DNA of 64,000 nucleotides from Amycolatopsis marina (GCF_900111885.1 NZ_FOKG01000002.1:209825-273824), one strand, 5' to 3'. Shown: positions 8,448 to 17,421, counted from the first letter of the stretch. Numbers and translations are program-made. The notes: generated by a model not told the origin, from the letters alone.

Positions 8448-8855
8448 TCAGTCCTTTCTGATCTGGGCGATCGAACGGACCACGGCCATGCAGATGTCCT
8501 CGACATAGTCCAGACCTGCCTCCTCGGCGATGGCGCGCGCCTCGGCCGAGGCGATGCCCTGCTGCAGCCACAGCGCCTTCGCCCCGACCTGGACGGCCTG
8601 CCGCGCGACGTCCGCGGCCTCGGGCGACGGCCGGAAAACCTCGACCACCTCGACCGGCTCCGGCACATCGGCCAGCGAACGATAGGCGCGTTCGCCGAGA
8701 ATTTCCTCGGCGCCGGGATGAACCGGGATCACCCGGAAACCCGCGGCCTGCATCGCCGCGGGCACCGAGTGGGCGGCCTTGTCCGGATTCGTGCTCAGGC
8801 CGACCACCGCGATCGTGCGGTACTGTCGCAGAATTCGTTCGGCTGTCTCATTCAT
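8448..8855 (-). CDS. CoA-binding domain protein (YccU-like)
   Basis: A 135-residue protein made of one Rossmann-type CoA-binding domain. It begins MNETAERILRQYRTIAVVGL with the nucleotide-loop sequence VGLSTNPDK, then RVIPVHPGAEEILGE and ALWLQQGIASAEAR, the usual order in this family. ATG 8855 has AAGGAA a few bases upstream; longer starts lack a site. The domain is the N-terminal part of succinyl-CoA ligase alpha-type proteins. Stand-alone copies bind CoA, but their physiological role is unsettled. It is downstream of and on the same strand as the TPP enzyme gene, separated by about 60 bases. Confidence 0.85.
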   Translation of the reverse strand: MNETAERILRQYRTIAVVGLSTNPDKAAHSVPAAMQAAGFRVIPVHPGAEEILGERAYRSLADVPEPVEVVEVFRPSPEAADVARQAVQVGAKALWLQQGIASAEARAIAEEAGLDYVEDICMAVVRSIAQIRKD

Positions 8856-8914
8856 AGCGGGTTCCTTCCGTTGGACGGGGTGCGATCTCCACTGTGGACC
8901 CCTGCCGTCGTTGG

Positions 8915-10558
8915 TCAATTCTCGGTACCGACTCGGTACCACCGGGGTGAGGTGTTCAGCGGCGGGCGCAGCCGAGCCCGCACCACCAGCACGGTGGGCT
9001 CGTCCGCCCGGCTGAACTCCCGCAGTCGCCGCCGGAAGGCCCTGCCGAAGCCGTCGACACGGTCGGCCCTGACGCCGAACGACCGCGCGAGTCCCACGAA
9101 GTCCGGCGTCACCAGGTCGACCCCGCGAGCAGGCAGTCCCGCCTGTTCCTGGTCATAGCGCAACATTCCGTATCCACCGTCGTCCACGATGATCGTTGTG
9201 ACGGGCAGGGTCTCCTGGACCAGCGTGGCCAACTCCGCGCACGCATAAAGAAAACCACCGTCGCCGCACACGCACACGGCACGTCCCATACCTGCCGCGG
9301 CCGCGCCCATCGCCGCGGGAAATGCGAACCCGAGGGTGCCCCAGCCCATCGGGTACACGAGCTTGCGGGGCGCGGATACGCGGTGGAAGCCACCGATCCA
9401 GTATCCGGCGACGCACATGTCCGCCACGAGTATCGCGCCGTCCGGCAGGGTTTCGCGCAGTGCGGACAGCAGTTCGGCAGCCTGCGGTTCCTCAGCCCGC
9501 ACCCGCCGCCGGACGCGGTGCTCGATCCGGTCCAGCCGGGTACTGAGCCGGTCGAGCCCCCGTCGCTGCGCCAGGCCGGTCAGCAGGCCCTCGGTCACGG
9601 CGAGCGCATCTCCGACAAGGGTCACGTCGGGGCGGTAGTTCTTCGCGGCGTCGGCGGCGTTCACGTTCACCGCGATCATCGCGGGCGGCTGGGGCATCAG
9701 CCAGTTCTGGGTCATCAGGCCGTCGAAGTCCGTGCCGATGCCCAGTACCACGTCGGCCTCGTCCCAGAGTTCGCCGACCTCGGGGACGTGTACCGGATCG
9801 GCGGCGAGGCACGGATGTCCGGGAGGCAGCAGGCCACGGGCCGCGAACGTGGTCACCACCGGCGCGGCAAGCCGTTCGGCGAGGTTCCCGATCGCTGCTC
9901 CCGCTCCCGAGCGCAGGGCGCCACCACCGGCCCAGATGAGTGGACGCGCGGCCTCGGACAACAGAGCGCGAGCCCGCTCGAACGCGCCTGTGTCCACCGC
10001 GGGTATGAGTTCCGTCCCGCCCTGCTCCGGCCCGCGCCCTGCCCGCTGCCGCAGAAAATCCGCCGGGATGCCCAGGTAGACGGGGCCACTCTGCGGAGCC
10101 ATCGCCGTCCTGCCCGCGTGCAGCAGTGCGGGCGCGATCTCGTCCGGAGACGGCACGGTGAGAGCCGCTTTCGTGACGGGGGCGAACATTGCCCGCTGGT
10201 CACTGGACTCGTGCAACACGCCCCGCACCACCCCGGGTCTGCGCAGGGACGAGGGAATGTCGGTGGCGACGATCAGTACCGGCGACGCCGATGCCATCGC
10301 CTCCCCCACCGCGCCGATGGTGTTGGCCGCGCCGGGACCCGTGGTGACCAGCGCGACTCCCAGCTTGCCGCTGGCACGGGCATAGCCGTCGGCCGCGTAT
10401 CCGGCGGCCTGCTCGTGGCGTACGCCGACCAGCCGGATCCCCGCGGTGCCCAGAGATTCCCAGATCGGCAGGTTGTGGACACCTGGAAGGCCGAACGTGA
10501 CGTCGACGCCGAGATCGGCCAGCGCGTCGGCAAAACGCTGCGCTCCGGTTTCCGGCAC
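8915..10558 (-). CDS. Thiamine pyrophosphate-dependent enzyme (acetolactate synthase-like)
   Basis: A 547-residue enzyme with the three-domain layout of the pyruvate-oxidase/acetolactate-synthase superfamily. The N-terminal domain has FGLPGVHNLPIWESL and RHEQAAGYAADGYAR, whose Glu activates TPP. A central domain covers about residues 190-320. The C-terminal TPP-binding domain has CGDGGFLYACAELATL followed by IIVDDGGYGML, where the usual NN of the TPP motif is DD. The latter change and the overall divergence from IlvB argue against a biosynthetic acetolactate synthase; decarboxylase or carboligase chemistry on an unknown 2-oxo acid is more likely. ATG 10558 is the natural start. Confidence 0.75.
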   Translation of the reverse strand: MPETGAQRFADALADLGVDVTFGLPGVHNLPIWESLGTAGIRLVGVRHEQAAGYAADGYARASGKLGVALVTTGPGAANTIGAVGEAMASASPVLIVATDIPSSLRRPGVVRGVLHESSDQRAMFAPVTKAALTVPSPDEIAPALLHAGRTAMAPQSGPVYLGIPADFLRQRAGRGPEQGGTELIPAVDTGAFERARALLSEAARPLIWAGGGALRSGAGAAIGNLAERLAAPVVTTFAARGLLPPGHPCLAADPVHVPEVGELWDEADVVLGIGTDFDGLMTQNWLMPQPPAMIAVNVNAADAAKNYRPDVTLVGDALAVTEGLLTGLAQRRGLDRLSTRLDRIEHRVRRRVRAEEPQAAELLSALRETLPDGAILVADMCVAGYWIGGFHRVSAPRKLVYPMGWGTLGFAFPAAMGAAAAGMGRAVCVCGDGGFLYACAELATLVQETLPVTTIIVDDGGYGMLRYDQEQAGLPARGVDLVTPDFVGLARSFGVRADRVDGFGRAFRRRLREFSRADEPTVLVVRARLRPPLNTSPRWYRVGTEN

Positions 10559-10603
10559 CCGTCCAGCCTAACGAAATCGCTCAGGGACCGGCCACGGCGG
10601 CCG

Positions 10604-11605
10604 TCACCACTGTGCGGGCAGCACCTCGGCCGATGGCGGCGGGCCGGGTGCCGTGCCCTCTCCGAACGGCCTGCCGCCCAGTTCCTCCCGGTGATGCGGC
10701 GTCGCCCACAACGAGAGGTCCGGTCCGTTCGGGACGATGCGGGTCGGGTTGATCCCGTCGTGGACCTGGTAGTAATGCCGCTTGATGTGGTCGAAGTCGA
10801 CGGTGTCGCCGAACCCCGGCGTCTGGAAGAGGTCACGCGCGTAAGCCCACAGCACGGGCATCTCGGCCAGTTTGTTCCGGTTGCACTTGAAGTGTCCGTG
10901 GTAGACCGGATCGAACCGGACAAGTGTGGTGAAGAGCCGGATGTCCGCTTCGGTGATCGTCTCGCCGACGAGGTAACGGCGGGTGGCCAGGCGCTTCTCA
11001 AGCGCGTCCAGCCGGGCGAACAGCCGGCTGTAGGCGTCGTCGTACGCGGCCTGTTTCGAGGCGAAACCGGCCTCGTACACCGCCGCGTTGACGTCGGCAT
11101 ACACCTGCCGGTTGATCTCGTCGATCTCGCCGCGGTGCCGTTGCGGATAGAGGTCCGGCGCGCCGTCCCTGTGGTACGCGCCCCACTCGGTGGACAGATC
11201 GAGGGTGATCTGCGGATAGTCGTTGGTCACCAGCTCCCCGCTCGGGACGTCGACCACGGCCGGAACGCTGATCCCGCCGTCGTAGTCCGGGTCGGCCGCG
11301 TAGTAGGCCTCGGAAAGGAACTCGATGCCGAGCACCGGATCCACCGCGCCAGGATCGAGGGTGAAGCGCCAGCTCCGCTCGTCCTGGATCGGGTCGGCCA
11401 CCGCGAGGGAGACGGCGTCCTCCAGACCGAGCAGTCGCCGCACGACGAGGCCACGGCTGGCCCACGGACAGGCCCTGCTCACCACGAGGCGGTAACGGCC
11501 GGGCTCGACCGGCCAGCCGGACGAGCCGTCCGCGGTGATGCGGGCGTCGAAATGATTGGCGGAGCGGACGAACTCCCCGGTTTCCGGGTCTGTCGGAATC
11601 GCCAT
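10604..11605 (-). CDS. Xi-class glutathione S-transferase-like reductase
   Basis: A 333-residue protein of the ECM4/YqjG group. The thioredoxin-like N-terminal part carries the catalytic CPWA motif (SRACPWASRG), and the C-terminal helical domain includes the LVGETITEADIRLFTTLVRFD segment. In other bacteria these enzymes reduce glutathionyl-hydroquinones through a Cys. Actinobacteria generally use mycothiol, so the natural thiol here may differ; that is inference. ATG 11605 gives the family-length N-terminus. The gene is next to the TPP enzyme on the same strand with about 45 bases between, so they may be cotranscribed. Confidence 0.85.
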   Translation of the reverse strand: MAIPTDPETGEFVRSANHFDARITADGSSGWPVEPGRYRLVVSRACPWASRGLVVRRLLGLEDAVSLAVADPIQDERSWRFTLDPGAVDPVLGIEFLSEAYYAADPDYDGGISVPAVVDVPSGELVTNDYPQITLDLSTEWGAYHRDGAPDLYPQRHRGEIDEINRQVYADVNAAVYEAGFASKQAAYDDAYSRLFARLDALEKRLATRRYLVGETITEADIRLFTTLVRFDPVYHGHFKCNRNKLAEMPVLWAYARDLFQTPGFGDTVDFDHIKRHYYQVHDGINPTRIVPNGPDLSLWATPHHREELGGRPFGEGTAPGPPPSAEVLPAQW

Positions 11606-11736
11606 GCCGTCCAGATTAGTGCCTGTCCCCTTTCGTGGCAGTGTGCGTAGACTCGGCCACTCGACGCGATCGGGAACGTGTTCTTGCCGTGTCGGACAGG
11701 ACGCTGCCGTGACGAGACGACAGAGGTGGTATCCCC

Positions 11737-13101
11737 ATGCCGATGATGCCCGTGACCGACTCGATGTTCCTGCTCGTCGAGACACGCGAACATCCGATGC
11801 ACGTCGGCGGCCTGCAGCTGTTCCGGAAACCCGAAGGGGCGGGGCCGGACTACCTCAGCACCCTCCGTCACGACCTGCTGGAGAACTCCAACGTTCGCAG
11901 CATCTTCCGGCGCAGGCCCGCCAAACCGGTGAACACCCTCGGTCATGTGGCATGGTCCGACGACAGCGAACTCGACCTCGACTACCACTTCCGCCACTCG
12001 GCGCTGCCACAACCCGGCCGGATTCGCGAACTGCTCGAACTGACCTCCCGCTGGCACAGCACATTGCTCGACCGGCACCGTCCACTGTGGGAGATCCACC
12101 TGGTGGAGGGCCTGCAGGACGGCCGGTTCGCCATGTACAGCAAGATCCACCACGCGTTGCTGGACGGCGTCTCGGCGCTGCGGCACCTGCAGAACACCCT
12201 GTCCGAGGACCCCGACGCGCGCGACTGCCCACCGCCGTGGGGCTCGCGCGCCCCCCAGCGAGCCCGCCCCGCGCGCAACCCCCGTTCCCTGTTCTCCACG
12301 GCGGGAAGCTCACTCAGCCAGCTCGCCGGTCTCGCGCCCGCCGCGGCACGAGTGGCGAACGAGGCGGTACGGGAGCAGCGGCTCACACTGCCTTTGCAGG
12401 CGCCTAAGACGATGTTGAACGTGCCGATCGGCGGGGCTCGGCGGTTCGCCGCCCAGTCCTGGCCGCTGGAACGGGTGCGGGCCATCGCAACCGCGTCCGG
12501 AGCATCGCGCAACGACGTCGTGCTGGCGATGTGTTCCGGCGCGCTCCGGGACTACCTCATCGAGCAGCGGGCACTGCCCGACGCACCACTGATCGCGATG
12601 GTGCCCGTGTCACTGCGGGGCAAGTCCGACGCAAGGGAGGCTTCGGGCAACAACATCGGCGCACTGCTGTGCAATCTCGGCACCGACCAGTCCGATCCCG
12701 CCGCACGGCTGGCCGTGATCCAGCGGTCCATGCGCGACGGCAAGCGGATCTTCAAGGAACTCACTCCACTGCAGACGCTGCTGCTGTCCGGGGTCAACGT
12801 CGCCGCGCTCGGAGCGTCCCCCATACCCGGCTTCGTCGGGCACACCCCGCCGCCGTTCAACGTCGTCATCTCCAATGTGCCCGGCCCACGTAAGCAGATG
12901 TACTGGAACGGCGCCCAGCTCGACGGCGTCTACCCGGCCTCGGTGCTGCTCGACGGCCAGGCGCTGAACATCACCCTCACCAGCAACGGGGACAACCTCG
13001 ACTTCGGCATCACCGGCTGCAGGCGCAGCGTGCCCCACCTGCAGCGCATCCTCACCCACCTGGACACGGCGCTGTCCGAACTGGAGGCCGCGACCAAGTA
13101 G
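11737..13101 (+). CDS. Wax ester synthase/diacylglycerol acyltransferase (WS/DGAT)
   Basis: A 454-residue acyltransferase that joins fatty acyl-CoA to diacylglycerol or a fatty alcohol, making triacylglycerol or wax ester storage lipid. The active-site motif HHxxxDG is present as HHALLDG at residues 138-144, preceded by the family start PMMPVTDSMFLLVE. The conserved C-terminal block FNVVISNVPGPR is also present. Length matches mycobacterial Tgs proteins. It is a single gene with no acyltransferase neighbours, divergent from the GST. Membrane association is expected for the family, though no clear transmembrane segment is seen. Confidence 0.9.
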   Translation: MPMMPVTDSMFLLVETREHPMHVGGLQLFRKPEGAGPDYLSTLRHDLLENSNVRSIFRRRPAKPVNTLGHVAWSDDSELDLDYHFRHSALPQPGRIRELLELTSRWHSTLLDRHRPLWEIHLVEGLQDGRFAMYSKIHHALLDGVSALRHLQNTLSEDPDARDCPPPWGSRAPQRARPARNPRSLFSTAGSSLSQLAGLAPAAARVANEAVREQRLTLPLQAPKTMLNVPIGGARRFAAQSWPLERVRAIATASGASRNDVVLAMCSGALRDYLIEQRALPDAPLIAMVPVSLRGKSDAREASGNNIGALLCNLGTDQSDPAARLAVIQRSMRDGKRIFKELTPLQTLLLSGVNVAALGASPIPGFVGHTPPPFNVVISNVPGPRKQMYWNGAQLDGVYPASVLLDGQALNITLTSNGDNLDFGITGCRRSVPHLQRILTHLDTALSELEAATK

Positions 13102-13112
13102 CGGCCTGCCGG

Positions 13113-13490
13113 TCAGGCCTCCTGGTCGTCGAACCGCGCGCGTGCGCGTTCGACGTCGGGCATGGTGACGGTGGTCCAGCGCAGGAGTGCGTCGATGAGG
13201 TCCTGCAGCGTCGTTCCGAGCGGCGTGATGCGGTACTCCACGGCGAGCGGTCGCGAACTCACGATGACACGCTCGACCATTCCGTTGCGCTCGAGGCGCC
13301 GCAGCGTCGCCGTCAGCGACTTCTGCGTCACGGCGGGGATCGCCCGGCGTAGCTCGTTGAAACGCGAGGGGCGCTCGCACAGCGCGTCGAGCACCTGCAG
13401 CGACCACTTGTCGAGCACCTGGTCGAGCAGTTCACGATGCGACGCGGTGATCTGTGGACCGTCGGCTGTGGGGTGGGCGGTTTCCGGCAC
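13113..13490 (-). CDS. HxlR-family transcriptional regulator
   Basis: A winged-helix regulator of about 126 residues. The HxlR pattern is clear: LLDQVLDKWSLQVLDALCERPSRFNELRRAI, TQKSLTATLRRLERNGMVER and VEYRITPLGTTLQDLI. These proteins sense redox state or electrophiles in many bacteria and usually control the divergent neighbour, here a RidA-family gene. The start is uncertain. GTG 13490 keeps an 80-base divergent promoter free; an in-frame ATG at 13556 would leave only 14 bases and add 22 atypical residues. A perfect inverted repeat lies in the spacer. Confidence 0.85.
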   Translation of the reverse strand: MPETAHPTADGPQITASHRELLDQVLDKWSLQVLDALCERPSRFNELRRAIPAVTQKSLTATLRRLERNGMVERVIVSSRPLAVEYRITPLGTTLQDLIDALLRWTTVTMPDVERARARFDDQEA

Positions 13491-13524
13491 GAAACCTAGT
13501 ATCGTTGAAGTTCCCTTCGTATAC

Positions 13525-13545
13525 CAGGTAGACGTTGGATACCTG
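13525..13545. promoter_or_regulatory. Candidate HxlR operator
   Basis: CAGGTA and TACCTG form a perfect inverted repeat separated by nine bases, located between the divergent hxlR-type gene and the RidA gene, 26 bases before the latter. GTATACC just upstream partly repeats the half-site. Symmetry and position support an operator; no binding data exist here. Confidence 0.4.
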
Positions 13546-13570
13546 AAGTCCGACAAGCGAAGGGCACGTC

Positions 13571-13981
13571 ATGACCGTGCAGTTGTTGACTCCTGAGGGC
13601 ATGTTCCAGCCCGTTCCCTACCACCATGTCGCGATCGGCACGGGCACTCGGCAGGTACACGTGGCCGGCCAGATCGCCCGCGACGCCAAGGGAAATCCCG
13701 TCGCGACGGGTGACCTCACCGGTCAGGTCGTGCAGGCCCTGCACAACACCGCGCTCGGTCTGAACGGCGCAGGCGCGAGCTTCGCCGATGTCGTGCGTCT
13801 GCGGTTCTTCGTCACACGGTGGAGCCCCGAGAAAGCGGACGCCTTCATGGCGGGCGTCGAACGCGCTGCCGACGAGCTCGGGATTCCACGGCCGTTGCCG
13901 CCCCTGTCGCTCATCGGCATCGACTACCTGTTCGAGCCTGACGTGCTCGTCGAGGTCGAGGCGTTCGCCGTCCTCGACTGA
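13571..13981 (+). CDS. RidA-family (YjgF/UK114) protein
   Basis: A 136-residue protein of the Rid family, which hydrolyses reactive enamine/imine intermediates or acts on related substrates, normally as a trimer in the cytosol. Family signatures include QVHVAGQIARDAKGN, DLTGQVVQALHNTALGLNGAGASFADVVRLRFF and a C-terminal DVLVEVEAFAVLD. The classic RidA Arg in the late strand is not evident (LIGIDYLFEPDVLVEVEA), so it belongs to a non-canonical Rid subfamily. It is divergent from an HxlR regulator and followed by a strong terminator hairpin at 13994-14027, making a one-gene unit. Confidence 0.85.
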   Translation: MTVQLLTPEGMFQPVPYHHVAIGTGTRQVHVAGQIARDAKGNPVATGDLTGQVVQALHNTALGLNGAGASFADVVRLRFFVTRWSPEKADAFMAGVERAADELGIPRPLPPLSLIGIDYLFEPDVLVEVEAFAVLD

Positions 13982-13993
13982 CCGACCAACTCA

Positions 13994-14027
13994 GGCGGCC
14001 CCGCGTTCCGGTGAACGTGGGGCCGCC
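13994..14027 (+). terminator. Terminator hairpin after RidA gene
   Basis: GGCGGCCCCGCGTTC pairs with GAACGTGGGGCCGCC around a four-base loop (14 Watson-Crick pairs plus one G-U). It lies 13 bases past the RidA stop. There is no U tract, as is common in high-GC actinobacteria. Confidence 0.7.
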
Positions 14028-14083
14028 GTGACCCCCAAAGAGATGTTTGACAGCATGCGCCGGCGCTCTGGACACTCCCCGGC

Positions 14084-14599
14084 GTGCACAATCCCGAACT
14101 GAGCAAGCTGCGTGTCCTGGCGCATCCACTGCGGATGCGCATCCTCTCGCTGCTCACCGGCGCCGCCATGAGTGCCGCCGAGGTCGCCCGCGAACTCGGC
14201 GACAGTCAGCCGAACGTCAGCTATCACCTCCGCAGACTGCAGGACGCCGGAATGCTGTACATCGCGGAGGAGGTCTCGATCCGAGGTGGCAGGGCCAAGC
14301 GCTACCGCCATGATCCGGACAGCGGAGGCGGTATGCACACGCACGACCAGGAGGAGGAGCAGCTGCTCGCCGCGGTACTGGGTGCGGAACTGCGCAGGCG
14401 GACCGCGTACCGGCTGCCCGGTTCCGGCGCCACGACCGACGCGGAGTTGTGGGTGGATCCCCGGGTCTGGCAACACTGCCTCGATCAGGCGAGGGAGCTG
14501 AGCCGGGTACTGCACGAGGCAGCGAAACCACCGCGTACACCGGGGACCCGGCGCGTCAGCACCACGATCGCGATGTTCGCCATGGACCAGAACCGGTGA
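14084..14599 (+). CDS. ArsR-type HTH regulator of an MFS exporter
   Basis: A 171-residue winged-helix protein. The ArsR pattern lies at about residues 8-75: LRVLAHPLRMRILSLLTG, SAAEVARELGDSQPNVSYHLRRLQDAGML. It is followed by a charged linker and a helical C-terminal part with WVDPRVWQHCLDQARELSRVL, as in actinobacterial one-component regulators placed before multidrug exporters. No metal-binding Cys pair is seen, so it is not a typical metal sensor. GTG 14084 is the start, and its stop overlaps the GTG of the exporter, so the two are coupled and the regulator probably controls its own operon. Confidence 0.85.
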   Translation: MHNPELSKLRVLAHPLRMRILSLLTGAAMSAAEVARELGDSQPNVSYHLRRLQDAGMLYIAEEVSIRGGRAKRYRHDPDSGGGMHTHDQEEEQLLAAVLGAELRRRTAYRLPGSGATTDAELWVDPRVWQHCLDQARELSRVLHEAAKPPRTPGTRRVSTTIAMFAMDQNR

Positions 14600-15819
14600 G
14601 CGCGGGGCTTACGGAACCACTGCGGCACAGGAACTTCCGCGCGTTGACCGGTGGACGCACCGCCACCGAGCTGGGCAACGCGATCGCACCGGTCGCGCTG
14701 GCGTTCGTGGTGCTCGACCTCACCGGGTCCGTTGTGGACCTCGGCATCGTGGTCGGTGCGCGCTCCGTGGCGAACGTGCTGCTCGTCCTGCTCGGCGGCA
14801 TGCTCGCCGATCGTCTGCCGCGGTCGTTCATCCTGCAGGGCACCACATTGCTGGCCGCTGTCACCCAGGCAGCCATCGCGGTGAGTGTCCTGTCCGGATT
14901 CGCCACGATCCCGCTACTCGTCGCGCTGAGCTTCGTCAACGGTGCCGCCGCGGCGCTGTCCCTGCCCGCGGCCGCGTCGCTGACGCCACAGACCGTGCCT
15001 GGCAGTCTGCTGACCCAGGCCAACGCTCTCGTTCGGATCGGGTCGAACTCCGGCCGGATAACCGGGCTCGCACTGGGTGGCGTGCTCGTGGCGGCAATGG
15101 GCTCCGGCTGGACCATCGGCGTCAACGCCGCGCTGTTCCTGCTCGCGTCGGCATGCTATCGCGGGGTCCGGCTGCCCGTCGCCGTCCGCACGGAGCGCGC
15201 CCGGCCGCTGGCCGAACTCGCCGAGGGATGGCGCGAGTTCGCCGCCCGGACATGGGTGTGGGTGGTGGTCGCACAGTTCATGGTGGTCAACGCGGTGATC
15301 GCGGGCTGTGTGGTCGTGCTCGGACCCGCCATCGCGGACGAGACCATCGGGCGCGGCGCCTGGGGGTTCGTGCTGGCGGCGCAGACGGCGGGCGCCTTCG
15401 CCGGAGGCTTCCTCGCCGCCCGCTGGCGACCGCGGCACCTGTTGCGGATCGGGGTCGCCGTGATCGTGGTCGAGGCGATTCCCATGCTCACCCTGGCCTG
15501 GGCGCCCGCGGTGATCCCGCTGCTGGTCGCGATGTTCACGGCCGGGGTCGCCATCGAACAGTTCGTGGTGGCGTGGGACGTATCGCTGCAGGAGAACATC
15601 CCGCAGGACCGGCTCGCGCGCGTGTACTCCTACGACATGCTCGGGTCGTTCATCGCGCTACCGGCAGGCGAGGTGGCCGCCGGTCCGCTGGCCGAGCGCT
15701 TCGGCACGGCGGTCACCCTGACCGGCGGCGCGATCCTGATCGTGCTGACCACCGGAGCAGCCCTGCTCTGCCAAGACATTCGCACCCTGTCCCGCACGAG
15801 CACGGCCCCCGTCCCCTAA
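14596..15819 (+). CDS. MFS exporter (MFS_3/enterobactin-exporter-like)
   Basis: A 407-residue inner-membrane transporter with about twelve hydrophobic segments. It begins with EPLRHRNFRALTGGRTATELG, the N-terminus typical of MFS_3-type exporters in actinobacteria, and has the loop motif GGMLADRLPRSFIL between the second and third segments (a version of the MFS signature GxLADRxxRR). GTG 14596 overlaps the regulator stop by four bases. Together with the ArsR-type gene it forms a two-gene efflux unit. Substrate is unknown. The 3' flank holds the large inverted repeat at 15844-15960. Confidence 0.85.
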   Translation: MSAGLTEPLRHRNFRALTGGRTATELGNAIAPVALAFVVLDLTGSVVDLGIVVGARSVANVLLVLLGGMLADRLPRSFILQGTTLLAAVTQAAIAVSVLSGFATIPLLVALSFVNGAAAALSLPAAASLTPQTVPGSLLTQANALVRIGSNSGRITGLALGGVLVAAMGSGWTIGVNAALFLLASACYRGVRLPVAVRTERARPLAELAEGWREFAARTWVWVVVAQFMVVNAVIAGCVVVLGPAIADETIGRGAWGFVLAAQTAGAFAGGFLAARWRPRHLLRIGVAVIVVEAIPMLTLAWAPAVIPLLVAMFTAGVAIEQFVVAWDVSLQENIPQDRLARVYSYDMLGSFIALPAGEVAAGPLAERFGTAVTLTGGAILIVLTTGAALLCQDIRTLSRTSTAPVP

Positions 15820-15843
15820 CCTCCCGCACCCAGGTTGGTACGT

Positions 15844-15960
15844 CTGCAAGTACCCCCAAGCAAGATCGACATCACCGCTAACCGCTACCAAGCCCGACCG
15901 CTTGGGACGTGGCTTGGTAGCGGAAAACGCAGTAATGATCTTGCTTGGTGGTACTTGCAG
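15844..15960. repeat. Large nested inverted repeat built from two copies of the 24-bp interspersed repeat
   Basis: Copy one (15844-15867) reads CTGCAAGTAC followed by CCCCAAGCAAGATC. Copy two (15937-15960) is its reverse complement with one mismatch. Inside them CCGCTACCAAGCC (15882-15894) pairs perfectly with GGCTTGGTAGCGG (15911-15923). The whole 117 bases can fold into a long interrupted stem. It sits between the MFS exporter and the convergent amidase gene, so it may also end transcription from both sides. Single copies of the same 24-mer occur at 40824-40847 and 47770-47793. Confidence 0.85.
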
Positions 15961-16000
15961 GCACTCCATGCTTTGGGGGTGTGCCGCGTCGGCGGGGTGA

Positions 16001-17413
16001 TCAGTGCTTGATGCCGGCGGGGTGGGAGGTGGGCCAGGGACGGATCTCCTCGACCAGCTTCGCCACCGCGAGCACCAGGTCGTCGGAATGTCTCGGGCCG
16101 ACGATCTGCAGCCCGACCGGGAGCCCGCTCGCCGTGAACCCGGCAGGCACGCTGATCGCGGGCTGCATGGTGAGGTTGAACGGGTAGCTGAACCGGGCCC
16201 ACTGCGGCCAGCTCTCCACACCACTGCCCGGCGGCACGTCGTGACCTGCCTCGAACGGCGGAATCGGCACGGTCGGGGTGATCAGCACGTCGTAGCGGGT
16301 GTGGAACTCGCCCATGTGGATCCCGAGAGCGGCCCGCTGCGCATTGGCCTCGAGGTAGTCGGCGGCCGAGTAGGTCATGCCCTTGTCCCAGACCTTGCGC
16401 AGGCCGGGATCGACCAGCTCGTCCGAGCCCTCGGGGAAGGTGTTCAGCCACTTCGCCGCCCCCGTCGACCAGAGGACGTCGAACGCGTCCAGCGGATCGC
16501 TGAATCCCGGATCGGTCTCCTCGATCTGCAGCCCGGCCTCGCTCAGCGCGGCCACGACGGACAGCACGATCCGCGCGACCTCGGGGTCGACGTCGACGTA
16601 GCCGAGCGTGCCGGAGTACGCCACGTTCAGCCCGCGGGCGTCCCGGCGCACCGCCTCGCGGTACACGCTCAGCGGCGGGGGAAGCGCGTTCGGGTCGCGA
16701 TGATCGGGCGCGGCCAGCACGTCGAGCATCAGCGCGACGTCGTCCACGGAACGAGCCATCGGGCCCGCGTGCGCCAGCGCGCCGAACGGGCTCGCCGGGA
16801 ACAGCGGGATCCGGCCGCCGGTGGGCTTGAAGCCGACGATTCCGCAGAACGACGCGGGAATCCGCACCGAGCCGCCGCCGTCGGTTCCGACCGAGAGCTC
16901 ACCCATCCCGGCCGCGACGGCGGCCGCGCTGCCACCGCTCGATCCACCCGGCGTGCGCGAGGGGTCCCACGGGTTGCGGGTGACCCCCACCAGCGGGCTG
17001 TCGGTGACGGCCTTCCAGCCCAGCTCCGGGGTGGTGGTCTTGCCGAGCAGCACGAGCCCGTTCTCCCGCATCCGCGCGGTCACCGGGCTGTCGACATCCC
17101 ATGGCTGGTCCGGGTCGATGCACCGCGAACCCCGCAGTGTCGGCCAACCCTGTGTGAGGAACATGTCCTTGATCGAGCTGGGCACACCGTCGAGCCAGCC
17201 GATGGGGTTGCCCTCGCGCCAGCGCTCCTCGGAGCCCTTCGCCTGGTCGAGTGCCACCTCGGGGTCGACCAGCGAGTAGGACTTCAGTTCCGCGTCCCGC
17301 TCGGCGATCGTGTCCAGCGCGACCTGCGTAGCTTCTACCGGTGACACCTCCCCCGACGAGTAGGCGGCCACGAGCTCGCTCGCCGTCAGCAGGGTGGTGG
17401 TGTTGGCTGGCAT
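16001..17413 (-). CDS. Amidase (amidase-signature family)
   Basis: A 470-residue hydrolase of the amidase-signature family, cleaving a C-N amide bond with a Ser-cisSer-Lys triad. The Lys is in GVPSSIKDMF, and the Ser pair lies in the block TPGGSSGGSAAAVAAG followed by GTDGGGSVRIPASFCG. Length and order match typical amidases. ATG 17413 has GAGGAGA directly upstream. It lies eight bases behind the 2-hydroxyacid dehydrogenase gene and is almost certainly cotranscribed with it from the GntR-marked promoter near 18436. In this regulon it would release a carboxylate from an amide substrate; the substrate is unknown. Confidence 0.9.
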   Translation of the reverse strand: MPANTTTLLTASELVAAYSSGEVSPVEATQVALDTIAERDAELKSYSLVDPEVALDQAKGSEERWREGNPIGWLDGVPSSIKDMFLTQGWPTLRGSRCIDPDQPWDVDSPVTARMRENGLVLLGKTTTPELGWKAVTDSPLVGVTRNPWDPSRTPGGSSGGSAAAVAAGMGELSVGTDGGGSVRIPASFCGIVGFKPTGGRIPLFPASPFGALAHAGPMARSVDDVALMLDVLAAPDHRDPNALPPPLSVYREAVRRDARGLNVAYSGTLGYVDVDPEVARIVLSVVAALSEAGLQIEETDPGFSDPLDAFDVLWSTGAAKWLNTFPEGSDELVDPGLRKVWDKGMTYSAADYLEANAQRAALGIHMGEFHTRYDVLITPTVPIPPFEAGHDVPPGSGVESWPQWARFSYPFNLTMQPAISVPAGFTASGLPVGLQIVGPRHSDDLVLAVAKLVEEIRPWPTSHPAGIKH

Positions 17414-17421
17414 TCTTCTCC

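Noticed and set aside
8915..10558. Assignment as IlvB, biosynthetic acetolactate synthase
   Set aside because: The TPP motif ends in DD rather than NN, no small subunit gene is adjacent, and overall sequence is divergent, so only the superfamily is claimed.
9383..11650. Very long open frame on the plus strand opposite the TPP enzyme and GST genes
   Set aside because: It is antisense to two clear enzymes, has Arg/Gly/Pro-biased composition and no family motif. High GC produces such frames.
11606..11785. 60-residue N-terminal extension of the GST-like protein
   Set aside because: The extension runs into the divergent acyltransferase start and lacks family similarity; ATG 11605 fits the family.
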